From assembly GCA_021383565.1 (NCBI GenBank), contig CP079699.1, forward strand, positions 2,480,001-2,544,000: a DNA stretch of 64,000 nt, given 5' to 3'. The translations under genes were made by a program, and so were the position numbers. Under the pieces are notes generated by a model. It saw nothing but the letters and a program-made list of their open reading frames with translations, ran no database searches and was not told the origin of the DNA. This document shows positions 28,030-36,855 of this stretch, piece after piece. The stretch's first letter is position 1. The number at the start of each line of letters is the position of its first letter. The DNA comes from Levilactobacillus brevis (GTDB lineage: Bacteria > Bacillota > Bacilli > Lactobacillales > Lactobacillaceae).

Positions 28030-28980
28030 TTAAGGTAAAACGTTCCCCGCAGCCAAGTAGATATCGTACCATTCCTGCTTGGTCAAGTTCACGTCGGCAC
28101 CGGCCGCGCTATCCTTGATGTGGGTCGGGTTCATGGTGCCTAGCAACACTTGGACGTTTGCCGGATGACGGAGAATCCAAGCCACGGCAATCCCGTTCTT
28201 TGATACGCCATACTTGTCGGCTAACTTCTGCAGCACCTTGTTCAGGTCGGCATACTTAGGATCGTTGATGAACATGCCGGCGAAGAGGCCGTACTGGAAT
28301 GGGGACCAGGCTTGAATCGTTACGTGCTTACGCCGGGCGAATTCAATCATCCCGAAGTCGTTGTGGGTTGGGACGTCGCCCATGTTGACGTGCAGGCCTT
28401 CCGTAATCATGCCGGCATGGGCCGCGCTGAATTGTAGCTGGTCAAACATCAGCTTCTGGTCGACGGCCTCTTGAACCAACAGGTATTGTTGGACGTTGAA
28501 GTTGGAAACCCCGAAGTGGCGAACTTTACCCTCGCGTTGCAACGTGTTGAAGGCGTCGGCGATTTCTGCCGGGTCCATCAGAGGGTCTGGCCGGTGAAGG
28601 AGGAAGGCGTCCAGGTAATCAATGCCCATCCGCGAAAGAATGCCGTCAACGGCGTCAATCAGATGTTGCTTGCCGAAGTCGTAGCGTGACCCAAAGACAA
28701 GGTCGTCGTGACTTCTGTTCGGGTCGAGGATGATGCCACCCTTGGATTGGATGTAGAAATCATCACGGGACAGGCCGGAAGCCTTCAATGCGTCGCCGAA
28801 GACTTCTTCGGACTTCCCATTGACGTAGATATCCGCGGAGTCGATGTAAGTGATGCCGGCTTCGTGGGCAGCTTGGAGCGCTTTAACGGCGTCCGCTTGG
28901 TCCAGGACACCCATCCGCATGATGCCCAGCGCAACGGCGGATGCTTGCCAGTTACTGCCACCTAATTGCAGTTGTTTCAT
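28030..28980 (-). CDS. Aldo/keto reductase (YdhF-like)
   Basis: 316 residues from ATG 28980, with AAAGGGG 9 bases upstream. The catalytic tetrad is visible: Asp and Tyr in YIDSADIYVNGKSEE, Lys in YIQSKGG, His in AFLLHRPDPLMD. The C-terminal part has the NADPH-binding stretch ILRHPANVQVLLGTMNP. It resembles the E. coli YdhF group of the AKR superfamily, which reduces aldehydes and ketones with NADPH in the cytoplasm. Substrate is not predictable. It stands alone between its own terminator and a divergent ABC transporter operon. Confidence 0.92.
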   Translation of the reverse strand: MKQLQLGGSNWQASAVALGIMRMGVLDQADAVKALQAAHEAGITYIDSADIYVNGKSEEVFGDALKASGLSRDDFYIQSKGGIILDPNRSHDDLVFGSRYDFGKQHLIDAVDGILSRMGIDYLDAFLLHRPDPLMDPAEIADAFNTLQREGKVRHFGVSNFNVQQYLLVQEAVDQKLMFDQLQFSAAHAGMITEGLHVNMGDVPTHNDFGMIEFARRKHVTIQAWSPFQYGLFAGMFINDPKYADLNKVLQKLADKYGVSKNGIAVAWILRHPANVQVLLGTMNPTHIKDSAAGADVNLTKQEWYDIYLAAGNVLP

Positions 28981-29269
28981 CAAGAAAAACCCCTTTATTT
29001 TGAGATTTAAAACTTACAAGTTTAATTGTACAACGAATAGGCTGAAATATCTCGTGACGACATCCATGAGGGGGGCATGGATGGTTTGGCTGCGCGTGGT
29101 CGGTAGGTAAAAGGTGATAGGGACGGGATCGCCATCGGGTAAGGAACTTCTGGAAGTGAACGAACCAAGCGTTGGGCGATTCGATCCGGATTAAGGGCGT
29201 GTTGCAAAATAAAATCGCTTGTTAGCCGCACGGTGGGTTCATTTCCAGCGAGTCGTCAAAATAAAACGG
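28981..29269. other. Divergent promoter region
   Basis: No gene. It separates the aldo/keto reductase from the ABC operon. Short inverted stretches around 29065-29240 are weak and could not be interpreted. Confidence 0.4.
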
Positions 29270-29297
29270 TTGACAATTCCGGCTGAACCATTATAGT
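29270..29297 (+). promoter_or_regulatory. Promoter of BceAB-like ABC operon
   Basis: TTGACA, 16-base spacer, TATAGT, about 50 bases before the ATG at 29348. Confidence 0.75.
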
Positions 29298-29347
29298 TAA
29301 TTACACAAGTAACTAACCAATACACTAAAGAGCGGGGGATTTTTAAC

Positions 29348-30106
29348 ATGACAATGAAAACTGTGGTCGACGTTCACGACCTGGAGAAAACGTACGGTAA
29401 AGCCAATGAACGTCAGTATCAAGCCTTGAAGGGACTGAACTTTACGGTGGCCGCCGGTGAGTTTGTCGGCATTATGGGGGCTTCCGGTTCCGGGAAGACC
29501 ACGCTATTGAATATGCTGTCGACGCTGGACGTGCCCACCAAGGGAGATGTCGTGGTAAACGGCCACGACGTCACCAAGATGCGGGGCAACCAGCTGGCGG
29601 ATTTTCGGGCGCAAGAGGTCGGCTTTATTTTCCAAGACTTCAACTTGTTGGAGAGCCTGACGGCCGAAGAAAATATCGGCTTACCACTGGCCTTGAAGGG
29701 GACGTCCTCCCGAGTGATGGACCAGGCCATTCATGAAGTCGCTGAGACGCTGTCGATTGCCGACCTCTTGCCGAAGTATCCTGCCGAGTTATCCGGGGGT
29801 CAAAAGCAGCGGGTCGCCGCGGCTCGGGCCATCGTTCACCATCCGTCGATTCTGATGGGGGATGAACCGACGGGGGCTTTGGATTCCACGAGTGCGCGGG
29901 AATTACTGGACCTATTGACCACGATTAATCAGAAACAGCAGATGTCGGTGTTACTGGTGACCCACGATCCTTTCTCCGCCAGCTTCTGTCAGCGGATTTT
30001 GTTTATCAAGGATGGCCAGATTGGTTCTGAGATTAAGCGCGGTGATCAGGATCGCAGTGCCTTTTACCAACAGATTTTGACTGAACTCGGCACGTTCAAC
30101 GAGTAG
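29348..30106 (+). CDS. ABC transporter ATP-binding protein (BceA/MacB-like)
   Basis: 252 residues. Walker A GASGSGKTTLLN, Q-loop FIFQDFNLLESLT, signature LSGGQKQRVA, Walker B ILMGDEPTGALD and the His switch LLVTHD are all present. The order and spacing match the subfamily that drives FtsX/MacB-type permeases, often for peptide antibiotic detoxification. GCGGGGGA lies before the ATG. The permease gene follows after 11 bases, and a GntR regulator closes the operon. Confidence 0.94.
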   Translation: MTMKTVVDVHDLEKTYGKANERQYQALKGLNFTVAAGEFVGIMGASGSGKTTLLNMLSTLDVPTKGDVVVNGHDVTKMRGNQLADFRAQEVGFIFQDFNLLESLTAEENIGLPLALKGTSSRVMDQAIHEVAETLSIADLLPKYPAELSGGQKQRVAAARAIVHHPSILMGDEPTGALDSTSARELLDLLTTINQKQQMSVLLVTHDPFSASFCQRILFIKDGQIGSEIKRGDQDRSAFYQQILTELGTFNE

Positions 30107-30117
30107 GGGGCGACGAA

Positions 30118-31938
30118 ATGTTAGGAAAATTAGCACTGGCTGGGATTAAGAACCGGCGACGAGACTACCTCGTCTTATTGGTGGGACTGACCATGTCGGC
30201 CGCCATCTTCTATATGTTTGCCAATCTCGCGACCAACCAGGCCTTCATTAAGGCCAATGCGGTCGTGAGCCAGGCGTCGTTAATCTTTGGCTTCGGCGCC
30301 GTTTTATTGATTTTGATTACGGTTGTCTACATTATGTATGCCAACAGTTTTCTCCTGAGCATGCGCCAGCACGACTACGGCTTGTTTATGATGCTGGGAG
30401 CCACCCGCAAGCGCGTGGGTGAACTGGTCTTCTTGGAAACCTTGATTCTAGGGAGTGTGGCGACCGCCGTGGGAATTGTCCTGGGGTTGGCCATGAGTCA
30501 ATTCCTCGTTGGCTTTTTGCTGGACATGCTGGGGTTACATCTGGCCCATCTATCGGCCGTGTACCTGCCAGCCATCGTGGTCACGGCGGTACTGTACGTG
30601 GGGCTGTTTATCTTAGCCTCGCTGTTTAACCTGGTGCGCTTGACCCGGACGACGGTGCTGAAACTACTTCACACCGATGAACAAGCTAACCAGCCCAAAG
30701 TGCATCCTTTCCGGCAAATGGTGGCGGCCGTCTTGGGCGTGATCTTCCTGGCGATTGGATACTGGGCGCTGGCGGCCATCATGGATCTGCAGGTGACGGC
30801 CATTCCTGTAGCCTTGGTCACCATTACCATCGGGACCTACCTTCTCTTCCGGGCAACGATTCTGGTGATTATCCAGGGGTTGCGGCGAACCAAGTGGGCT
30901 AAGAAACATCTAAATGGTTTCTTGTTGGGACAGCTGAACTTCCGGGTATACAACTACACGCGGATGTTGACCATTGTTTCCTTACTATTTGCAATGGCTC
31001 TGGGTGCGATTACGGTCGGGTCTGGCTACCACCGGCAATTGCCGATGATGGCCAACAGTCTAGGGACGTACACGGTGGCTATTCACAACAAGACCGCGCA
31101 GGAGCAGCACTTGATCGACCAGTTGAACGTCAAACACCAAACCACCTACACGCAGAAACGTCAGGGGAAAGTGGTCTACTACAAAGCCGCTGATCTACAG
31201 CGTCAACCGTTTGAGCTGAATCGTGGGACCACGGAAGCCAAGTATGCGACCCATCCGAAATACTATACGGAGTCCCTGAAGCAGTTTAAGCAAAAGGGCA
31301 GCCAGAGCCTGGACTTTCTGAGCCTGGCCATTCGTAGCGAGCAAGGCTTCTACGCACCACAATTTCTGAGTGCCCGGCAGTTTGCCCGCCAACCGGGAAA
31401 GACGGTGACGGTCACCACGGTGCGGGTCAAAGATATGATTCAAGACCGGCACGTGCTGAAGCGGTTGAACAAGCTGGAACTACAACGGTTCCCCCAGCCA
31501 GCAGCCATGACGGTCGGCAATTACCAGTCATATGAACTGATGAGTGGCTTCTTCGGTGGCCTGGAATTCATGGGCTATTTCTTAGGAATTGCCTTTCTAG
31601 CCATGTTGGCCTCGTGCCTGATGTTTAAGATTCTCTCGGGAGCACCCGGGGACAAACGGCGCTACCAGATGCTCTACAAAGTTGGGGTACGCTACCGGTT
31701 GATGCGTACCGGGATTGCGAAAGAAATCGGGATTTTATTCTTAATTCCTGGTATCATGGGAGTAATCGATGTTCTGTTCGGTCTTCAGATGTTTAAGCCG
31801 TTGATGCAGAGTCCCATGAGTCCCTATCTGGGGATTGGCGGAATCTTCGCCATCTTCATTGGACTGTACGCGATTTACTACATGATTACACTGACACTGT
31901 ATTGGCGAATCGTTTTACCGAAGGCACCGAATGATTAG
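30118..31938 (+). CDS. FtsX/BceB-like ABC permease
   Basis: 606 residues, about ten membrane segments. The first block has the FtsX-type pattern (SFLLSMRQHDYGLFMMLGATRKRVGELVFLE split over the cytoplasmic loop). About residues 310-480 form a long extracytoplasmic domain, and three membrane segments close the protein. This resembles BceB-type permeases that remove cell-wall-active peptides, but no histidine kinase/response regulator pair lies nearby. GGGGGCGACGAA precedes the ATG. It works with the ATPase at 29348. Confidence 0.9.
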   Translation: MLGKLALAGIKNRRRDYLVLLVGLTMSAAIFYMFANLATNQAFIKANAVVSQASLIFGFGAVLLILITVVYIMYANSFLLSMRQHDYGLFMMLGATRKRVGELVFLETLILGSVATAVGIVLGLAMSQFLVGFLLDMLGLHLAHLSAVYLPAIVVTAVLYVGLFILASLFNLVRLTRTTVLKLLHTDEQANQPKVHPFRQMVAAVLGVIFLAIGYWALAAIMDLQVTAIPVALVTITIGTYLLFRATILVIIQGLRRTKWAKKHLNGFLLGQLNFRVYNYTRMLTIVSLLFAMALGAITVGSGYHRQLPMMANSLGTYTVAIHNKTAQEQHLIDQLNVKHQTTYTQKRQGKVVYYKAADLQRQPFELNRGTTEAKYATHPKYYTESLKQFKQKGSQSLDFLSLAIRSEQGFYAPQFLSARQFARQPGKTVTVTTVRVKDMIQDRHVLKRLNKLELQRFPQPAAMTVGNYQSYELMSGFFGGLEFMGYFLGIAFLAMLASCLMFKILSGAPGDKRRYQMLYKVGVRYRLMRTGIAKEIGILFLIPGIMGVIDVLFGLQMFKPLMQSPMSPYLGIGGIFAIFIGLYAIYYMITLTLYWRIVLPKAPND

Positions 31939-31976
31939 TTAGCAGAACGAGTTCACAAAGAATGTGGGAAAGTAAA

Positions 31977-32348
31977 ATGAAATTTAATTTCGATAGTCCG
32001 GAGCCCATCTACCTGCAGGTGGCCGAGCAAGTGGAAGAGGCAATCTTCACGGGCATCTATCGCGCGGGAGAACAGGTACCGTCAACGACAGAAATGTCCA
32101 AAGAATTTCATATTAATCCGGCCACGGTGCTCAAAGGCATCAACCGACTCGTGGCGGCTGGCGTGATTGAGAAGCGCCGCGGCGTGGGGATGTTCGTCAC
32201 GGCCACGGCCGCCACGACGATTCGTGAGAAGCGCCGAGCGGAGTTCTACGACCGCTACGTGAGCAACTTTACCAGTGAAGCTAAGAAGCTTAACCTGTCC
32301 GAAGACGAGCTCATCGCGCTGATTAAACGGGGGTACGAGCCGGAGTGA
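31977..32348 (+). CDS. GntR-family regulator (YtrA subfamily)
   Basis: About 123 residues from ATG 31977 (in-frame ATG 31962 lacks a better ribosome binding site). Short YtrA-type layout: winged helix only (IYLQVAEQVEEAIFTGIYR, then STTEMSKEFHINPATVLKGI and EKRRGVGMFVT) plus a small helical tail. It lies 38 bases after the permease gene in the same direction, so it probably regulates the operon that carries it. Confidence 0.9.
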   Translation: MKFNFDSPEPIYLQVAEQVEEAIFTGIYRAGEQVPSTTEMSKEFHINPATVLKGINRLVAAGVIEKRRGVGMFVTATAATTIREKRRAEFYDRYVSNFTSEAKKLNLSEDELIALIKRGYEPE

Positions 32349-32514
32349 CAGCGGCCTGTGGTTACTAGTAATTCCGTCTGTTGTGAGACCGATTTGAGTT
32401 GGCAGGTGGCCTTGCTGCTTGCGGTATTTAGGCTACGGTAGCGTATATCTGTAGCGCTTGGCTGCAGGGATGCCGTCAGCTGTTTGTCGGTTTACTATTG
32501 CAAAATTTAATAGG
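32349..32514. other. Gene-free region after GntR gene
   Basis: No gene, promoter or repeat identified in it. Confidence 0.3.
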
Positions 32515-32556
32515 AGACTGGGTCTTCACCATTGATGGTGGCGATTCAGTCTTTTC
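32515..32556 (+). terminator. Terminator of ABC/GntR operon
   Basis: Nested stems AGACTG/CAGTCT and CACCAT/ATGGTG, followed by TTTT. Confidence 0.75.
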
Positions 32557-32643
32557 TGTTTGGGATAATTTGATTGAAAGGACGACCATGCCGGAGATCA
32601 TCAGGGGCACCTCTGATAGGCGTAAGCTACGAGCTAAAACTAA

Positions 32644-32728
32644 AGTTATTTTCCTTGCTTAAGGTTGAAAGTTTGCGAACACGCGCCAGTTTCTAGCTGT
32701 TAACCTTCAATTCCTTAGTAAAATAACT
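32644..32728. repeat. Minimal 85-bp hairpin repeat related to the dispersed family
   Basis: Perfect 9-bp outer inverted repeat AGTTATTTT / AAAATAACT with AAGGTT / AACCTT further in. Its left half (AAGGTTGAAAG..GCGAACACGC) matches 49865-49890 and its right half (TTTCTAGCTGTTAACCTT) resembles the right end of the copy at 39844-40326. It looks like both ends of the long repeat joined without the middle. Confidence 0.6.
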
Positions 32729-32822
32729 GTTGAGGCGAAATGTTTTACAAAAGGTGCGAATCACGTTATAGTAGGTTGTGCACAATTGAGTACGTCTGAA
32801 TTGGCAGGAAAGAAGGAAATGA

Positions 32823-33230
32823 ATGATGGAAATCACGATTAAAGATGCAGCCAAGGCTTACCTGACTGAGAACATTCAACCGGGTAGCGTTCTGTTACTG
32901 ACCACGGATGACGGGTCCAACCGGTATTCAACGGTGGGTGGCACCTGTGCTATTGGTGATAAATTTCAATTTGTCGCGCTGACCGCTGATGACCCCGACT
33001 ACGATATTTCCTTAGAAAATAACGCCGGCCTGAACATTAAGACCAATGCCGATACCGAACTCTACTTGAGTAATGGATTGGTCTTAGATCGCGTCTTCAA
33101 CCAGCTATCTCTTCGCGATGACAGTGGGATTTTGGACAGCGCAGTGGGCTTAATTACCTATACGGCCGAAGAAAAGTCCGAGTTAGACTTGAAGAAAGAA
33201 ATGCAAACACTGGGCACACGGATCTGCTAG
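32823..33230 (+). CDS. HesB/YneR-like iron-sulfur cluster biosynthesis family protein
   Basis: 135 residues. N-terminal MEITIKDAAKAYL and the middle beta-rich part fit the short HesB-like (YneR) family seen in lactobacilli. Only two Cys are present (GGTC at about residue 41 and the penultimate-type C at the very end, TRIC), fewer than in A-type scaffold proteins, so a classic cluster-carrier role is not assured. Ribosome binding site AGAAGGAAATG precedes ATG 32823 (a second ATG follows at once). It stands alone with its own terminator. Confidence 0.75.
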   Translation: MMEITIKDAAKAYLTENIQPGSVLLLTTDDGSNRYSTVGGTCAIGDKFQFVALTADDPDYDISLENNAGLNIKTNADTELYLSNGLVLDRVFNQLSLRDDSGILDSAVGLITYTAEEKSELDLKKEMQTLGTRIC

Positions 33231-33262
33231 TTAGCGGAACCACACATCACTAAAACAAGGTT

Positions 33263-33297
33263 TGAGGGTTCGGATTGTCGTCCGGACCCTTTTATTT
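33263..33297 (+). terminator. Terminator after HesB-like gene
   Basis: GGGTTCGGA / TCCGGACCC stem, loop TTGTCG, then TTTTATTTT. Confidence 0.85.
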
Positions 33298-33375
33298 TGG
33301 TCATTTGGCTGTATCCGGTTTCTTAACCAATCCTAAGGACTTTTCGCCCATTTTGAACAACTTGTCCGGGACCTA

Positions 33376-33405
33376 TTGCCAAGCGGTTGCACAGGCGCGT
33401 ATACT
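33376..33405 (+). promoter_or_regulatory. Promoter of LPxTG adhesin gene
   Basis: TTGCCA, 18-base spacer, TATACT, 33 bases before the TTG start. Confidence 0.55.
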
Positions 33406-33438
33406 TTGGATATGTAAAAGTTCTGGGAGGGGATATTT

Positions 33439-34791
33439 TTGAAAATTAACAGTAAAGTTTGGCGACTGCTGATCGGACTCTTTAGTTTAGTGTTTTTATT
33501 AGTTGTTAGCCAAATGGCCACACCGGTTAAAGCCGCAACCAACCACAACGGCGCGGACTTTACGACTTCAGCGAGTGTGACGAACGGACCGGATTTTAAG
33601 CACGCCGATACGATTGACGTGCAGTATCATCTGAACTTTGGCGATACGCCGATTCATAATGGTGATACGATTACGCTGGACTTTCCAGAGAACCTAAAGG
33701 GAAAGACGCCGGGCGATACGTTCAAGGTTTATGACGAGGACGGGACGGTGATTGGTGAGGCTGTGATCTCCGATAAGGGGGTCGTGATTACCATGAACGA
33801 CGCGTTGGAAGGCAAGACCAATGCCAAGTTAACCCTGAATATGATGACCAAGTACCGCTACGAAGATACCGGTGAAAAGGACGTCGTGTTCCCGCTGGAA
33901 AATGGCAAGACCAGCACGTCTGAAATCAACATCGTGGCCAGCGAGGCCAACCTTTCCAAGAAGGGAACCCTGCAGGATAACGGGACCATCAAGTGGACGA
34001 TCCTGGTCAACCGGCGTGAGATGACACTGAAGAACTTGGATATCAAGGATACGATTGGTGCCAATCAAGAATTGATCCACGGCTTGACCGTCAGCAATGG
34101 GCATTGGGAGAGTACCACGAGCTACAAGCGGGAAAAGCCAGCCATGACCGAGGGCACGGATTACAACGTTACATATAACAGCGATGGGTTTGATTTAACC
34201 TTTAATGATACGGTCGATAACTTAGTGGTGATTGACTACTACACCAAGGTGACCGACCCATCCCTGATTGATTCTGGCTACAAATTTAGAAATAACGCCC
34301 TCATGACTTGGGGTGGCGGGACTTCCGGTACGAAGAACTCCGAAGAGGCCAACGGTAAGGTTTCCTCCTCAAATGGGAACAGTGGCTCCGGTAGTGGTGA
34401 TACCAACGAAACCGATGAACCGGGCATTGACACGGATGGTGATACGGGCACTGGAACCACCGATGTCGATGAAGGCACTGAAACCGATGAGGAAGAGGCT
34501 GCCCGCGAAGAGGAAGAAGCCAAGAATGAGGCAGCTAAGGAAGAGGCTGCTAAGAAACAAGCCGCTAAGAAGGCCAAAGCGGCTAAGGCGGCCGCAGCCA
34601 AAGCTAAGACTGCTAAGGGCCAAACGCCTGTAGCTCAGGCCACCGCCACGGAGAATCCGGGGAGCACGACCAAGACGACCAATACCAAATTGCCACAAAC
34701 CAGCGACCAATCTGGTTTGACTGCAGTGATGGGTGGGGTCATCGCGTTAGCAACGCTGGGCCTCGGCGTGATTGGTCGGCGGCACTTTTAA
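33439..34791 (+). CDS. LPxTG adhesin with SdrG/collagen-adhesin-like Ig folds
   Basis: 450 residues from a TTG start with GGGAGGGG 7 bases upstream; no ATG fits. A signal peptide (LLIGLFSLVFLLVV, cleavage near VKA-ATN) leads to two tandem beta-sandwich domains, about residues 35-160 and 165-290, with features of the SdrG/Cna ligand-binding region (FKHADTIDVQYHLNFGDTPI, GDTITLDFPENL, GTIKWTILVNRR). A Gly/Ser/Thr/Asp linker, then a stretch of about 60 residues built from Ala, Lys and Glu that should form a long helix, then LPQTS near 416, a hydrophobic segment and RRHF. Predicted sortase-anchored adhesin. Confidence 0.9.
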   Translation: MKINSKVWRLLIGLFSLVFLLVVSQMATPVKAATNHNGADFTTSASVTNGPDFKHADTIDVQYHLNFGDTPIHNGDTITLDFPENLKGKTPGDTFKVYDEDGTVIGEAVISDKGVVITMNDALEGKTNAKLTLNMMTKYRYEDTGEKDVVFPLENGKTSTSEINIVASEANLSKKGTLQDNGTIKWTILVNRREMTLKNLDIKDTIGANQELIHGLTVSNGHWESTTSYKREKPAMTEGTDYNVTYNSDGFDLTFNDTVDNLVVIDYYTKVTDPSLIDSGYKFRNNALMTWGGGTSGTKNSEEANGKVSSSNGNSGSGSGDTNETDEPGIDTDGDTGTGTTDVDEGTETDEEEAAREEEEAKNEAAKEEAAKKQAAKKAKAAKAAAAKAKTAKGQTPVAQATATENPGSTTKTTNTKLPQTSDQSGLTAVMGGVIALATLGLGVIGRRHF

Positions 34792-34862
34792 AGCTTGATA
34801 GGTTGACGGAAAAGTTCGGCTGCGGTCGAGCTTTTTCTTGTGGAAAAGAACGTCCCTGAATG

Positions 34863-34890
34863 TGTCAAAAATCACAAGCTCTGGTATACT
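34863..34890 (+). promoter_or_regulatory. Promoter of P-type ATPase gene
   Basis: TGTCAA, 16-base spacer, TATACT, 36 bases before the ATG. Confidence 0.55.
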
Positions 34891-34926
34891 CAGGGTAACT
34901 AATCTGATTCTCGGGGAGGGACCGTG

Positions 34927-36720
34927 ATGCAACGTTTGCGGCAGTATCGACAATTCTGGTTTGTGATTATTTTAGGGGCGCTGGCCCTGTGGCTTCAATT
35001 TGTGAGTCATCAAGCGAAATGGGCACAGATTCTGATTACGGGTTTGGGCCTGTTGCTGGCAATAATTATGTTTATTGAGATGGTGCGGACCCTGCGTTCG
35101 GGGAAGTTTGGCGTTGATTTGCTAGCCATTACCGCGGTGCTAGCCACCTTGGCCGTGGGGGAATACTGGGCGGCTTTAATCGTTCTGTTGATGTTGACCG
35201 GGGGCGATGCCCTGGAAGACTTTGCGGCTAGTCGGGCCAACAGTGAACTTCAAGAACTGCTAAATAATTCTCCGCAGACGGCGCATCGAGCGGACGGTGA
35301 AACGCTGACGGATATTGCGGTGAGTCTGGTCGCGGTTGGCAATCGCTTGCTGGTCAAACCGGGTGAGGTCATGCCCGTCGATGGGACGCTACTGACGGGT
35401 CCCACCACGGTCAACGAGGCGTCGCTGACCGGTGAAGCGCGGCCCATTGAGAAACAGGTCGGGGACGCGGTCATGTCCGGGAGTGTGAACGGCGAGGCGT
35501 CCGTTTATTTACGGGCGGACCAGACGGCCGAGAACAGCCAGTACCAAAATATTGTGCGCTTGGTGAAGCAGGCCGAGGCGCAGCCGGCCAAATTTGTGCG
35601 GATGGCGGACCGCTATGCCGTCCCGTTTACGTTGCTAGCCTACGTCATCGCCGGGGTAGCCTGGTACTTCTCCGGTGACCCGGTGCGGTTGGCTGAAGTC
35701 TTGGTTGTCGCGTCGCCTTGTCCGTTGATTCTGGCGGCGCCGATTGCGTTAATCTCTGGGATGAGTCGGGCTAGTCGTAACGGGATTATCGTCAAGACGG
35801 GGACGACGCTAGAGAAGTTGGCGCAGGTCAAGACGTTTGCCTTCGATAAGACCGGGACCATCACCCAGGGGCGGTTGGTCGTGGATCAGGTGGTGCCGGT
35901 CACGGCGCTTCCTGCCGAAAAGTTACTACAGTTGGCGGCCAGTACCGAGCAACACTCCGGTCACGTGCTGGCCCAATCCCTGGTGGCGGCAACACAAGAC
36001 CCATTGCTACCGGCGACGGCCGTCAACGAGACCACCGCACAAGGGGTGGCCGCGGAAGTGGATGGTCAAGAAGTCCGCGTGGGGAAGAGTTCATTTGTGA
36101 CTACCGAACCGGTCGAAGAGTCCAATCAGACGGCGGTCTACGTGTCCGTTGCCGGTATCTATCAAGGATACATTAGCTTCAACGACCGCGTGCGGCCGGA
36201 AGCCAGTGAAACCATGAGTGCCCTGCGCGCAGCTGGTGCCCAACACCTGGTCATGATTTCCGGGGATCGGCGGCCGATTGCCGAGACCATCGCCGGAGAG
36301 GTGGGGATCGACCAGGTTCACGCCGAATGCTTACCGGCCGACAAGATTAAGGTGTTAGCGGACTTGCCCGCCGAACAGCGGCCGGTCGCAATGGTGGGGG
36401 ACGGCATTAACGATGCGCCTTCGCTGGCGACGGCTGACGTGGGAATTGCCATGGGGGCGCACGGTGCCACGGCGGCCAGCGAATCGGCCGATGCGGTGGT
36501 GCTCAAGGATGATTTAACTCGGGTGAGTGCGGCCCGGCGCATTGCCCACGATACCATGCGGGTGGCCAAGCAGGCCGTTTTGATCGGTATCTTTATCTGT
36601 ACGGGGTTGATGTTGATCGCCAGCTTTGGTGTGATTCCCGCCATCATTGGGGCGGTTTTCCAGGAAGTCGTGGACACGGTCACCATCCTCTACGCGCTGC
36701 GGGCGCGGACGGATCGCTAA
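34927..36720 (+). CDS. Heavy-metal translocating P1B-type ATPase (SPC type)
   Basis: 597 residues. GGGAGG lies 7 bases before ATG 34927. No N-terminal metal-binding domain; membrane segments begin at once. Landmarks: TGE loop (LTGEARPIEKQVGD), metal-site motif ASPCPLILAAP (SPC, not the CPC of copper pumps), phosphorylation site FDKTGTI, and GDGINDAPSLA. The usual HP dipeptide of the nucleotide domain reads HSGHV, with Val for Pro. SPC motifs occur in P1B-4 type (Co/Fe/Zn) pumps, so export of one of these metals is likely. The neighbourhood of a multicopper oxidase and a metal sensor supports a metal-homeostasis role. Confidence 0.9.
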   Translation: MQRLRQYRQFWFVIILGALALWLQFVSHQAKWAQILITGLGLLLAIIMFIEMVRTLRSGKFGVDLLAITAVLATLAVGEYWAALIVLLMLTGGDALEDFAASRANSELQELLNNSPQTAHRADGETLTDIAVSLVAVGNRLLVKPGEVMPVDGTLLTGPTTVNEASLTGEARPIEKQVGDAVMSGSVNGEASVYLRADQTAENSQYQNIVRLVKQAEAQPAKFVRMADRYAVPFTLLAYVIAGVAWYFSGDPVRLAEVLVVASPCPLILAAPIALISGMSRASRNGIIVKTGTTLEKLAQVKTFAFDKTGTITQGRLVVDQVVPVTALPAEKLLQLAASTEQHSGHVLAQSLVAATQDPLLPATAVNETTAQGVAAEVDGQEVRVGKSSFVTTEPVEESNQTAVYVSVAGIYQGYISFNDRVRPEASETMSALRAAGAQHLVMISGDRRPIAETIAGEVGIDQVHAECLPADKIKVLADLPAEQRPVAMVGDGINDAPSLATADVGIAMGAHGATAASESADAVVLKDDLTRVSAARRIAHDTMRVAKQAVLIGIFICTGLMLIASFGVIPAIIGAVFQEVVDTVTILYALRARTDR

Positions 36721-36736
36721 TCATGTTAAGACATCA

Positions 36737-36768
36737 GAGTTTGGGCGTCTTTGCCAAACTCTTTTTTT
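36737..36768 (+). terminator. Terminator after P-type ATPase gene
   Basis: AGAGTTTGG / CCAAACTCT stem, loop GCGTCTTT region, then seven T. Confidence 0.88.
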
Positions 36769-36855
36769 ACTGCGCGATACATTTCTTTCAGTTAGTGAAT
36801 GCGTTATCATGGAACTGGACAGTGTGCCCAATCTAATCGAAGAGGAGCCTGAAAA

